Below, piece by piece: positions 1 through 12,500 of a stretch of 46,725 bases of DNA. The notes beneath the pieces were generated by a model that saw only the letters and a list, made by a program, of their open reading frames with translations, ran no database searches and was not told where the DNA came from. Made by a program: the position numbers and the translations under genes. Each line of letters begins with the position of its first letter. Position 1 is the first letter of the stretch. The DNA is from Neelides folsomi (Eukaryota > Arthropoda > Collembola > Neelipleona > Neelidae): contig JAQGBZ010000450.1 of NCBI GenBank assembly GCA_034687125.1, positions 1-46,725 of the forward strand. Direction: 5' to 3'.

Positions 1-185
1 TCAAAATCTTCGTCCTTCTCTTCTTCACTATCAAAAATTCTGTGCTTCTTTTTTCCTCTATCAAAATCTTCGTCCTTATCTTCATCTTCACTATCAAGAA
101 TTCTGTCCTTCTTTTTTCCCGTATAAAAATCTTCATCCTTCTCTTCTTCACTATCAAAACTCTCGTCCTTCTCTTTTTCTTTATT
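1..185 (-). repeat. In-frame tandem repeat (about 60-66 nt unit) in the timeout coding exon
   Basis: On the plus strand the units start at about 1, 61 and 127. Each opens with a TCAAAATCTTCGTCCTT-like stretch, followed by TCTTCACTATCAA and then CTTCTTTTTTCC. Translated on the minus strand, each unit gives roughly KKK(D/H)RI(L/F)DSE(E/D)(E/D)KDEDF. A more degenerate unit (GFDSKEKEEGD, SFDSEEEKDED) extends to about 250. The array may continue left of the window. Units keep frame, so length changes would alter only the acidic tail. Confidence 0.8.
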
Positions 186-503
186 ATTTAAATCTCCCTC
201 TTCTTTTTCTTTACTATCAAAACCTCCTTCCTTCTCTTCTTCTTTACTTTCAAAATCCCCTTCGGATTCGGACTCACTTCCTCTCTTTCTAGTGATTTCT
301 CCATCCAACTTTTCTTTTTCTGACTTTCTGCTTTTTGATTTTCGAGGTTGCTTCTTTTTCTCGTGATATTCTCCATATCCTTCTTGAATTTCCATCGCCT
401 CTTGACGAGTTTTCCAAAACAGGAGTTCCATAAAGGTTTTATCGTTCCTCTCACATATCATCTTAAACTTTGGCCAGAAATGAAGAAAAAACTTATGCAC
501 CTC
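1..503 (-). CDS. timeout: timeout exon: ELLFWK...EGYG motif then acidic/Lys repeat tail, truncated at window edge
   Basis: Acceptor GATTATTCACAG before 503; the frame stays open to base 1, so the exon or gene continues off the left edge. Residues 1-45 (VHKFFLHFWPKFK, FMELLFWKTRQEAMEIQEGY) are conserved family sequence. From about 410 down to 1 the protein is low complexity: KKKQPRKSKSRKSEKEK, then repeated blocks around FDSEEEKDEDF and GKKKDRILDSEDED. In vertebrate TIMELESS a conserved region follows EGYG closely, with acidic DSDEE/KKKR blocks near the very C-terminus. Here the acidic blocks come at once. Either the conserved region lies further left or it is lost. Confidence 0.9.
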
Positions 504-3500
504 CTGTGAATAATCGGCGAAAGTTATATATTGAATAAATATTAATTATAAGTACTGAAAATTAACTAATCATGTTAAATCAAATATTTAACGAAATAAT
601 TTTTTAAAAAAACTTACTTTCAAATGCTCGTGAACCCTTGCAAGAGGAATAATTTTTTGGAAAGTGAGGAAAATACTAGCTTGGCAAATCAAAGCAGGGT
701 AGCCCATGTCGAATGCATAGCGGTGAAACATCTTCATTACGCAGTGGAGCGTGAGAGGACTCAGAGTTTCCCAGTTTTTGAAAGCTTTGCCGTAATTAGA
801 TATTATTTTCATATTTGCATAGCTGAAAATACAAGACATGAAATTGGTTTATTCTTCATCACTTTACTTTCCGAGTTTCCCCATCATCCAGCTCAAGTTC
901 ATTCATTTCTTACTTTAAAAAGTGAGTCGAGGGATTAAGGGCTTAGGATTTATTACATTTTATCAAGGATAATTAGAAGAGTGTAAAATTAAACTCTAAT
1001 AAAAAAACTTATCAACTAAATACATACCATTCGAGAAATCCTTTAAAGTTCAAGCGTTCATCCACAATCCGTACCTCTTGCTTGTCTGTAAAACGAAAAG
1101 TTGAAAATACAAAATGCATAGTTAGTTAGGGGAAGGGGAATTAATGAAATTTCACCCATACCATGTATTATCTAATAGAACAAATGAGAGGGATAGAGGG
1201 GAAAACAATGAATTACGACTCACTATAAAATACACTTGCACATTTCATAATTCCCTAGATTCGAATCTCCAAACTGCACCGTGCAGGGTATTTACTATAG
1301 AACTAAACAATATTCCATTCATTCCTTCTACATAAGGATTTAATCTGCACATTTTATGTCAAAGTTTTAGTGTGGGGAAAAGTGAGCTTATAAGTTCACA
1401 GTATTCGCAGAATGATTCAAGACCCTCCCCTAATGCTCTAATGGAAAAGTTACAAGCAATTGATGTCAAGGGAGAGTTGAGCGTAAAAAATGTCTTTATT
1501 CAATCGGAGGTCGAACGTCCCCTCTTGCCCTCCCTCAAATTGAAGCTCAAATGCCCGGTTGGGTTCATCTCCCCCACCCGCGAAGGTCGGAGAGAAGAAA
1601 GATCCAAAAGAACCATTTTATAAAATGAAAAGAAAACGTCAAACTTTATTCCTCTCTTACAAGTTATAAATGAGACTCGATTGAAGGGCTTTTAAGAGAA
1701 GAAAAAACGATAGACCGCATTCTCTTTTTTGACTTTTCGTTCAAAAGAAAATTGATTAATCTCATCATTTTATCAATGAAGTTGCTCAAGAATGAAGATT
1801 TCTCTCATGAATAAGATTAATTAAAGCTCAAAGGATTAAAATCTGGATATTAAAAATTCGATTTTGATTTTTTTTGTCTTCCTGGTTCAATTTTAATAAA
1901 CAAGAATGGAAATTAATATAAAGTCCTCTACCCTTTTAATTTCACAGTTGTAAAGAAAATGGAATTTATATGAATATAGAGTTCTTTTTACTCTATTCAA
2001 GAGAAAATCAGGTGGACTAAAGCGCACTAGGAGATGAAGATGACAGGGGATGGTGAGAATGGAGAAAGTCTAATATAAAGTTAATAAGGGAGGAAAAGTG
2101 ATAAAATTGAGCTCACCTTCATCTTCTTCAAATTCTTCATCATCGAGGGAGTTCCGGCTTGGTTCTTCATCTTCTATATCTGCTTCATTTTTATTCTCTT
2201 CTGTGAAAATTTTTTTTGTTTTTAATAAGGATTCTGAATAAGCCAAATTACGAGCTCATATTGTACGGAACAAAATTGACTATCTCGAAATCGCGATATA
2301 CCTATAGTTAATACAGATATGTAACTACAAAATACTAAGGCAGAATCCTATAGCTTACATTTAGAATAAAAATCAAATATATCATCAAAGTGAGCGCATT
2401 GAAACATACATAACTAACCATTTCTACTACGATTTAGTAAACATTTCCTCTATTCGATTACATAATTTATTCCTCTCATTAATTCCGACCAGTGAATTAT
2501 TTAAATTATATCTAAATGTATGTAAGTGAATGTATAGTAAATAGATTGACCAAATGAAGCGTGATGCGATTGGAAAAGTTGATCATTGAATCGTGGAGGT
2601 TAAAATAGTTATAAAATTTCAACTTTTTTCAACTCGACTGCCGACTGGATATTATGAATACATAAAGAGATGTAAAAGTGAGTAAAGGATTGGGAGCACT
2701 TGAAAGGTGGATTGATCTTCAAGATCAAAGATTACCAAACTTTTACTCAATGAAGAATGGTGGGGTATGAAATGGATTCTCTTAACGTCCCGCCCTTCCT
2801 TGGCTCAATAATAGCTCTAGGGAGATTTCCTATTCGAGAATCGTATTATATCAGAGGATCGATGTATGTAAACCCTTTCTGTAAATCTGAGGCTGTATTA
2901 TACAAAGTTAGAAGAAAAAAGTCCCTGACTTTAAGAACTTTGAATATAATATATTTGGCCAAGGGTCTTCATCTGTAATAAAAGTGAACTTTATCAATCA
3001 GTTGAATCAGGACGCAGGGGGAGCTCCGGCGTCTGAGGATGCAAATCGAAATGCATTTGAGTGAAATTCAAAAAGTGGATTCCTTTCACACAACTCCGAT
3101 TCTTCCCCACTCAAACTTTCCCCGCGTCTTGAGATCGTTCTTGAGAAGGAAGGGGAAGGAAAGTTGGGTGGATTCCCATCATTTCATTTCATACAGAAGA
3201 TTCTTTAATGTTTCGCCTTCTCCCTCAACATCATTTATTATGCCTAATGTGAAATTGTGATGAGAATTCTGAGGATCCACAATCTCCGCTCCCCAATCAG
3301 CCTCCGTCTCAATTTCCTCCAAGACACGTCTTATGGGAGATACATGTGAGATGCAATGACTCAAAATATAAATTGAATTCGCAAACTTTAAATGCACCAA
3401 CTTTCTCACTTTCTTATCATTCAGAGGAGCTGGAACGCACAATGAGCATTTATCTAACGCACTTATAGAATCTTATTCATACTTGGTTTATTCAAAAGAA

Positions 3501-6500
3501 GGCAATTACAAACTTTTGAATGGAATTAACCAAATTAAATGGTGAAATGCACACTACTTTCACTCGAAGTAATTTTCATGAATGGAAAATTCAGGCATCT
3601 TGTAGCGAAATTATAAATGTAATGTAATTTTCCAAAAAATCCCATTTTACGAGCAAATTAGCAAATGAGTAATGAAGCAAGTAAAATGGATCCATTAAAA
3701 TCCAAGCGTTTGAAAATGAAAAAAAGTAGCTGCCAGAGTTAAAGCCTCTAGAGTATACAGAAAAAATTGCCTCAATTCTAAGAATCCTCTCAAATTCATT
3801 AACTCAAGATCAAATGAAATGAAGCACGATAAAACTGGAAAAAATCTTTTTTTTCTTCCCAATCATCCTAATTGCACAAATTTTTAAATGTGTTCAAACT
3901 CAATTTGTATATAATTCATCCTTAAATGATTCGGTTATAAGGAAATGTAGACACTGCTCGTGAATTTAAGGAAAAAAATCCTAGTTTGAACTTTTCGATT
4001 CGAAAGTACATTTCGATTAAATACATAAAAAGAAAATAAGTGAGGTGGCATAAAAAGCTTTTTCGACAAATAATACGAGGTTAATGAAGATTGAGAAGAG
4101 AAGACGAAGTTTATAAACGGTGAAGTTCGGATTAATCCATTATGAATCTGGCCCTTTTATAAGTATCTTCTGTAGAAATTATACCATAGACTTTCTTTCT
4201 ATGTATTATGCACTATGGGAGTAAAGGGGGAAAATTCAATCATGGCTGAATTCAATTCGCATTATGTATACAAACTAAATTCATTGAGTCTCCACATTTT
4301 CCTTACAAATTTTAAGTAAATGGAAATCGCTTTTATATCTCCACACTTTTAATCTCTTCAACCAATCTAATTTTTCACATATTAGACACGGGGATTTAAG
4401 TTCTTCAAATTCAATCCAGGGGCCCATTGCACAATATTATTTTACTTTGTACTTTGCAAACTTCAAAAGTCTGCCCAAAGTTATATTTTAACTTTATATT
4501 AATATTATTTCTATTAAAATTTTTAATTGTCAAGGAAATTAATTAATTGGGCAAACTTAAAACATGACATGACAGTACAAAGTAAAATAATGTGGTGCAA
4601 TTGGCCCCAGAGATAAACTTTGTGATAAAGGATTTATATTATATCTCTTTCATGAATTGACAAATATGTACACGAATACTAATTAAGGTGGATTCAGTTG
4701 GGAAGGATTTTTTGTGTTTGATTTTGAAAGCTCAATATACTTATTTAGAAATGAGTGATTGCAAACGAAGATTTTCGCGAGATTCCTCGCTTGATTTCGA
4801 TATTGTTTGCTTTTGAGTTCCTGAAAGGATTTACAATTCTACATAAGGCTGTGATGCAAACTTTTACATAACATAATAATACTCGCATTATGTGTTTGAA
4901 CAATTATTTACATGAGCAATATACTTATATTAGGTATGTACTACTAGCATACTCAAATTCCAAAATACCTATTACGATGAATAACCTACTATAATTGTAG
5001 AGTGGTACATTTATAAGTAATGATTAAGTATGTAAGTATGTATAGTATTTACACATGTACTAATATCAGTAGTTGTAGTAGAGTAAGTGGAAGGATTTCG
5101 TAAACTAAAGTGATCCTCTTGCTGTCTCACTTGTCACAGTTAATTAGACTTGTTCAATGTCTCGTTTGTGAAATTCTCTTTAAAGTAAAATTGGTTCGTT
5201 GTTCATACTTGGAAATATGCAAACATTTGTTATTCTTAGATAATATTCGTTTAAACATGCTCGTATAATTGCAAACAGAAAGTATTTAATTTCAAGAATA
5301 AGGTTTGCTTCAATAAATTGATTTTTAATAGGCCTTCGTCTACTAGAATATTTTCACGCAACAATAAGTGGAATGAAAATCAAAAAAGTGACAATAGTGA
5401 CAGAGAATGTTTTCAACTTTATAACTAAACTCGTAAGCATTTAAAATAGTGTTTTCCTAAACACGTTTTTTACAAGTAAAAGTCTTTTACTTCCGATCGC
5501 TACCTTTCTTAAGTGGATAAATAATTCTCTGGTCAAAGTTTTTCCATCAAAGTTCCTTTCCTTGTTACACACAAGGAAAGAAAGTTAGAAGAGTAAACGG
5601 TGGAAATCGAAGTTGGGGAAACTCTCCCAAACAATACCTGTCCCATACTCACTACATCACTCTCTCCTATACTTCTTTACTTCTCCAATCCAAATCGAAA
5701 TTCTTGTCCGTTAAATAAATTATTCTTTTGTATGGAAGATTTAAACTTCGCTTCAATTGTTACTTTCCCATTTTCAGTAAATTGAATGGGTTGTATAAAA
5801 GATAAACACGTCCAATTTATTTGATAACTTTAAAGGAGTTTCCCCAATAATATGTAATATGAAAATTAAATCGTTTTCTTACGATTTCTATTTAAACAAT
5901 TTATTAATTAAAGCTTCGTAGGGGAGTAGTGAAGTAAATAAGCGATATCGAAACCAATTCTGATTTTACACTCATTCTTTGATGCCCAAGGAGAAGGGGC
6001 ATAAAAACGAGATTCCACCCCTTTCTTTTGATCTTATAAATATGTAAATAGAAGACCTCTCTTTGAATCTCAATCTTTCGATTCGGAAGGAATCTCTCAT
6101 TTTCTATTTACACGCGTGATCCGCAGACATCGTATGAGTAGTTATGCATTTATATAATGTTGAATCATCTTCTCTCTCTTCCCATTTAATTTATCTTGTT
6201 TAAATATTAATTTTACAACCCGGAGCGAACAATTCACGAAATCGATTGAGTCTACGACTAATGTATCAGTATAAGTGTGTATTAAATAAGGTCGATATCA
6301 ATAAATAAAAGGAGTTCCATTTAGTGGCTATTAAAAGACTTAACTTCCAATGGTTTGTGGTAAACCTTTGGAATTAGAGCGAAAGTGAACCAAGTCATCA
6401 TTCATATTTAGTGTAGAGGAAAAGAAGAAACATTAATCAATTCCTCTTTGGATTTACTTTCCAAGATCATTCCACATTTATCAAACATAAAGCGGGCCAA

Positions 6501-9500
6501 AACTTTGGAATCACCTTTCATACTTCCATACACTCATATTTCATTCAAGAGCGATTCTTCATGTTTAAAAGTAGAGCAACTTGTAATATTCATTTCGTAC
6601 CTACTAAAATAATTATTAAATGATCGATTGCCTCCCAAGCTTTCAAAGCAAAAATCAGCCTTTAACAAGTTTTAAATATCTGGATTTCATAAAGTGAGTT
6701 AAAATGAAATATGATGGTCCATTTGACCTCTATTACATCCATATAAAACTTTTCATATCGGTCAATAGAGCCAATTGAGACGTGATTTAGTAGTGATAAT
6801 AGCCCTCAACAAAGATGTAATAAAAAGAAAGAAGTTTATTAATAAGGACGAATGTCCTCGTAATGATCCTTCGAGAGATAAAATGAGTTTACGAACATAA
6901 AAGTTGATTAAAGAACTTTTACAAGCATTAAAGAAAATTTATTGAACAAAAAAGTATATAGCTAAATTGAAACAATAAATGAATGGTAGTATTTACTTAT
7001 ATTAATAATGGCCTATATATTTATTAACTACAATTCCTATTGTTTTCATTAATGCACCTTCTCTTTTAATTACTTGTGTACAATAATAAATTGTTTAATT
7101 AATATAAGTCGGCGCTGTAACATTTTAATTAGCCTTTCCTCGAACCTAAGGTTTACCTGAAACCGAACTTTAACTTTGCACCCTTTTGTCTCGGAATGAG
7201 GAGAGAGCGACGGTGCATTGAAATGGAATTGATTGAGCGTAATTTGCAATTAAGGAAGGAAGGAAGGACAAAAGGGACTCTTCAAACAAGATAATTTATC
7301 AATTAGCTTCAGAACTATTGAGAGAACTTGTTTCAAAACAATGGAACTCACACAATGCCATTAGAACCACAAAGCAAACAAACATACTCGGAAGCTCCAA
7401 ATTTTCTCATTTTCTAAACAGTGTTTTATATTTGAGTAAGAAGGTAAGAACATTTATTATTCTAACGCGAAATAAAAAATCATTATCATTCAATGTTCAT
7501 GATTTTTTTTAATTGGAATAACTTAGCATAAAGTTTTATTATTATTCTAAAACAAACATGCTCATGCTCGTTTTAGTTTTGGAAATTTATGGGCGTATTG
7601 ACATATGAGATAATTTGGAGGAGCAATTTGCCCAACGATTTGATTTCACTCCTTTAAAACTCTCGTGGTGATGGGTTTGTTGTCTATTCATTGAGAGAGC
7701 TCCTCAAATGAAGAGAAGGGAGATGAGACAGAATTGGAAATACGAATGACTCCATCAACATCCCGAAGAATCTAATAGGAGATTCAATGCGTGGGCTAAT
7801 GAATGAATCCTCCCCCCTCTCCCCTTCCAAAACCCCGAGTTTATAAAAGTGAGCTGAGAAGCTGTCTTCGGTGAGTTCGGGTAGCTGGATTCGGATGGAT
7901 CAGAAATGGAATTAAATTCGTGAAAGGCATGTTAATGAAGGCGGGAGAGGCCTCATCCCCCCTTTTGCTTTACCATTTTCAACTTTCCTCATAATTTGAA
8001 GGCGGGATGAGTTTATGGAAATTCCCTCAATCTCGTTCCTTTTACCCATATTATACTCATTTGTCATATTCCGATCGCAAACTCCCCCTTCACTCTTTCC
8101 GCTTATTGACTTCTTCAGCAGTTTTTTCCTCTGAGATCATATCCCCTAGAATGAGATCATTTTACGATCTTCATTTTCCTCAAAATTAAGACAATCAATC
8201 TTGAATAAATTCACTCTGAGGATTTGAGCATTTTTAGAAATTCTTTAAAATGTATTATAGAAAAGCCTATTGAAGGATGAAGATAAATTTCCATTTGAAA
8301 AGATTTTCCTTATTGGTCTTATTGATCCTTGAAAGAGGTTTGGGTGGAGGATCTTCGTCGTTATCGTTTTCTTACTTCAATTCTCCTCAATGTCAGTGAG
8401 ACAGGGCTCAAAAAGTGATTTTATTAAACTTTTCCTCCTCTGGAATTTCAATTTACATTTCAGAGAAATGACATGAACGAAAGATCCTTTTATTTAAGGA
8501 GCTTCGGGTAAAAAAGTATTTTTTCTCAACTCTCTTCCCTTGCACATACTTAAATTCAATCAATTTTCTCCTTCGCCTATCTCTATGAACTTTACCAATC
8601 CTATCAAACGCATGCAATAAGTAAGTAGACACGATAATGCATGACTATCATTATATAGTATTTATCAATAAGGGTAATAGTAATAAGTATATCTATTGTA
8701 GTAGTACAATAGAGATTATTACTTTATATAACAATGTATGTAAATATATACTTTGTAAGATTTACAAAATATATTTGCATATTATATCACATATTTATGT
8801 ATACACTAATAAATCATATTGGCTTCGATTATAAAGTCGGCATATAAACAAATTTCGGAAATGAAGAATCTTCTTACATTTAGCCTAAAGATATTATTAT
8901 TTATATCAACTACACAAAGGAGTCTCATAAGTTCATTTTGAAGTTAAAATCCCCAAATTTAAGAGAGTTTAAGGGGAAATGAATCTCATAATTTATGCAT
9001 AAACTCGTATTCAAATTGTGGCTGTAAAAATGGTGCGTTGAGTAAATGGGTTCAAAGTTCCATAAGGGAGGAAAAAAGTCATTGTAATTCTCCGTCCTTC
9101 CAAGAAGCAAGTGTATATTGTAAATTTACTTTTATGTTTCTCCGTTCCATACTTACTCCCGTCTCTTTCCTAAACCTTTCACATCCATCCTTCTCCTTTA
9201 ATCCTCCTCGTAAATACATTGTAGCCCCATGTTCGCCTCCCCATGTCCCGCCGCCTCCTTGAAAATTTATTTTCTTTTTCCAAAAGACAAGACTGAAGTC
9301 AATGTTCTGTCTTTCTTCTACAACCATCTCCTCCTCATATATCTCTTTTCTCCAAATGTATGTATATTCAAATATCAGTATGCATTTACAAATTCGAAAG
9401 CTTATATTACGAGTTCCGAAACCTACAATTTTCCTTTTCCCTTATGTAAACGCACTTTCCAAAGTCCCCACTTCGCTTTTCCTCAAATTCCTCATCATGA

Positions 9501-12500
9501 TCCTTTTCTCCGTCCCGGACCTCAGTCCCTACTTGACTTCGTAATAAAGTAAAGTGGGGGAGATTCGAAAAGAGATTTGAATAAGAGGGAATAAGATGCA
9601 TCCGAAAGCTCTTATTGTTCTCGAAAAAAATAAGTAATGTGTGCAGATCCGAACAAGCGGCGGAGACGAGGTTGGAATATCTTATCGTAAAACTGAGAGC
9701 CTTATGCACCCATATAAGCATTTTAAAGTGGGAGACGAAGAAGGATAAAAGGACCGGTGATGCTGAGCCTCGCGCCATTCTGGCTATAGAAAACGTGATA
9801 TGCCTCTCTGGTGAGATGAAGGGAGAAAGTCAAAAAGGTATAAGGAGAGTCAAGGCAAGTCTGGTTGAGAAAATTGGATCCCAGTTTGCTTTTATGACTC
9901 ATCTGCATCTTTCTCAACAACGTGGGTGATGGGCCTGTTTCGTGACGTGGGTTGAGTGAAAGAGAATTTTCGGCTTTCATGATATAATATATCGAATAAA
10001 TGATCTCTCTTTCCACGCTAATAAGCATCGTATAAAGGAGGGGAGCTCGTAATCCAATTCATATACCCTTCTATTTTTTAGGTATACCTAAATACCTAGA
10101 GTGCTATGAAATATTTTATAAGTATTTTCAATATTTATATGAAGTCTAAAATAAAATAATAAATAAATAACTTTAAAATTATCAAGTCATTTCGATTTTT
10201 AAAATTCTGTTATGATTAAAAATAATTTCATATCTTATTTGATAGTTTTTGCGAATCTGGCTCTAGTAGAAATAGAACTGGAAAATTGTAATTTAGACAT
10301 TGAACGATATCGTAGTCTCACTTATGTTAGTAATGATATGTAAATGGATTTAAAATAAAGATATATCGCTGATGGGATACAGGTTGAGGTCGGAAGTGGC
10401 GTCGAAGAATAAGAATGTGCATTTGTGCATAATACGCATTTTCTATGCACCGCCGGATTTCGTCGGCTCCTTCGCTCCTCCTTTGACTTCAAAATTGCCT
10501 TGCTAATTCATTTTCCATGACTTTCCTCTCCCTCTTAATCTCCTGATACTTCTTTCACTGCAAGACCTTTTCCTAATGGGATTGAGAAGATAAGAGAATC
10601 TTCCGGCCTTTGACTCCAACCACCCCTTATCTACCTCACACGCACAAAGGATGAGGCGCTCCAGAAAAGAACACGGCCCTACTACTAATTACTTTCCCAA
10701 CTCTCCTCGACTATCTCTCCTTCATAAATCATTCCGCTTATTTTCTTAACCTAAGAATATTTAATATTTAATAAAACCAAAAATTCATTAAACTATCATC
10801 CACGTCCACGCTTCCATGTGAAAGATTCTCTTATTAAAATCTTAATACCTAAGCATTGCTATATTCCCCATATACCATGAGGGTAATCTATTCAAGATTT
10901 AATTAATATTTATCTTTTCTTAATTCAACACAAAGTTTACTAACAATAAATTTGAAATACAATAGTAAATACGTAATTATGTTAAGTGGAAATTATAAAT
11001 TAAAGAAGATAATTTTAATATCTTTGACTTAATTCAAGATGATTCCATCAAGAAATTAATTATCAGCGAAATTCTGAGAATAATGGATTTTCATTTCAAA
11101 CCGTCACTTTACATTTTGAAAGTGTTTGCACAAAAGGTTTATTGTTCGTAAAATGTCTTTTATGCCATTTCTTTCTCCTTCCCTTTCCTAATTTCACTCC
11201 GTGATAATGAATTAGACTAATTTAACAAATGAAATTTATTACAATTAATTAGACACGAGAGTGGCAATAATTTTTCGGCCATTTTCTCCTTGTAATTTAT
11301 GAGTACTTTGCTCTTTCCGCTCCCTTTCAAATGTGGAAAACCATTCCCCGGCGTTTCATGCCATTTAATTTGTTAATTTTTCCCTCTTTCATGGACCCTA
11401 AGAAATAGTGTTCTTATATGATAATTTACAATTAAACAATTAATCACACTGAACTCCCAAGAAAATAGGGGAAATAAATGGAATTAAAATCTAATTTGTA
11501 TTTAAATCTAATCAGACCCCAAACTAATGGGTCTCATGGTTATAATAAAGATGACGACGATGACAGTCTTATTTACTTCACTTTAAACAAAATTCAATTA
11601 CAAACCACGTTGAAACCCAATTGGAAACTCACATGCCCTTCTCCACTTTAAAAATTTGAGCAAGGGAGTTGGAAAGTAAAGGGAGAGTTTGCTCTTATTC
11701 TCTCCCCACTTGAGTTAGAGAAAAGGGGTTGAGTTGTTTTTGAAGTAGACTTATATCATATAAAACCCTAACCCGCATCTCCGTCCAATTTACTCAATCT
11801 AAGTAGGACTTAATTAAGAACCCGGTCCCTTCCGACTTCAAGTGGAGAACTCCAATTGCTTTTTAATCTTTTCCTCTCTTCTTCTCCCTCTCAATGTTTC
11901 TGAGGGTTTTACCGTCTTATATTTATTGTGGTGAAGAATGCGCTGAGCGAGATGAGATTTCATTTCAAACCCTAATCAAATCCATTATTAGAAGAAGAAA
12001 CTTTCATCAAACAACTCATCTCCTTCTCCCCTAGCTTATATTTTAGTGGTAGTATATTTCTAAAGAATTCTCCCCTTGCCATTACATTTACCGTCAATTT
12101 TTATTATAAAAAGTAATTAATAGGTATTTCAAATGGGAAAATAAGAATGAAATACCAAGGACAGAATTAAGTAATTTAAACAAATTGGTTGAGCATTAAA
12201 AAGATTTATGACGAAATGATTTTTTTCCGGCGGAACTCTCAACCTATATTTTTTCCTCTTGTTTGATTTCACTTTGTTTATGGGAAATGTCATTTCAATT
12301 TAATTTATCGTTCCTTGAAAATAAATAGGACAATTTTTCTTCCCCAGTAGAAAGAGAGGGCGAGAAAGGAAATCAATAGAGAAAGGTGAGAATATATAGG
12401 AAACTCTTGTAAGTGGTGAATTGTAAAAGAGTGTGAGAGTGGGTCTCTCACTCACAGAAAGAACTTAACCAATTCCGTCCTTTCGAGAGGATAAAGAATG

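Noticed and set aside
3179..3442. Minus-strand ORF of 87 residues in the large timeout intron (CVPAPLNDKKVRKLVHLKFA at its start)
   Set aside because: Reads smoothly, but the timeout exons on either side join in phase without it, no family is recognisable and no convincing donor follows. Kept only as a chance ORF.
8637..8834. ORF rich in Tyr/Ile (YIYCSSTIEII)
   Set aside because: Arises from very AT-rich TATA-type sequence; no coding signal.
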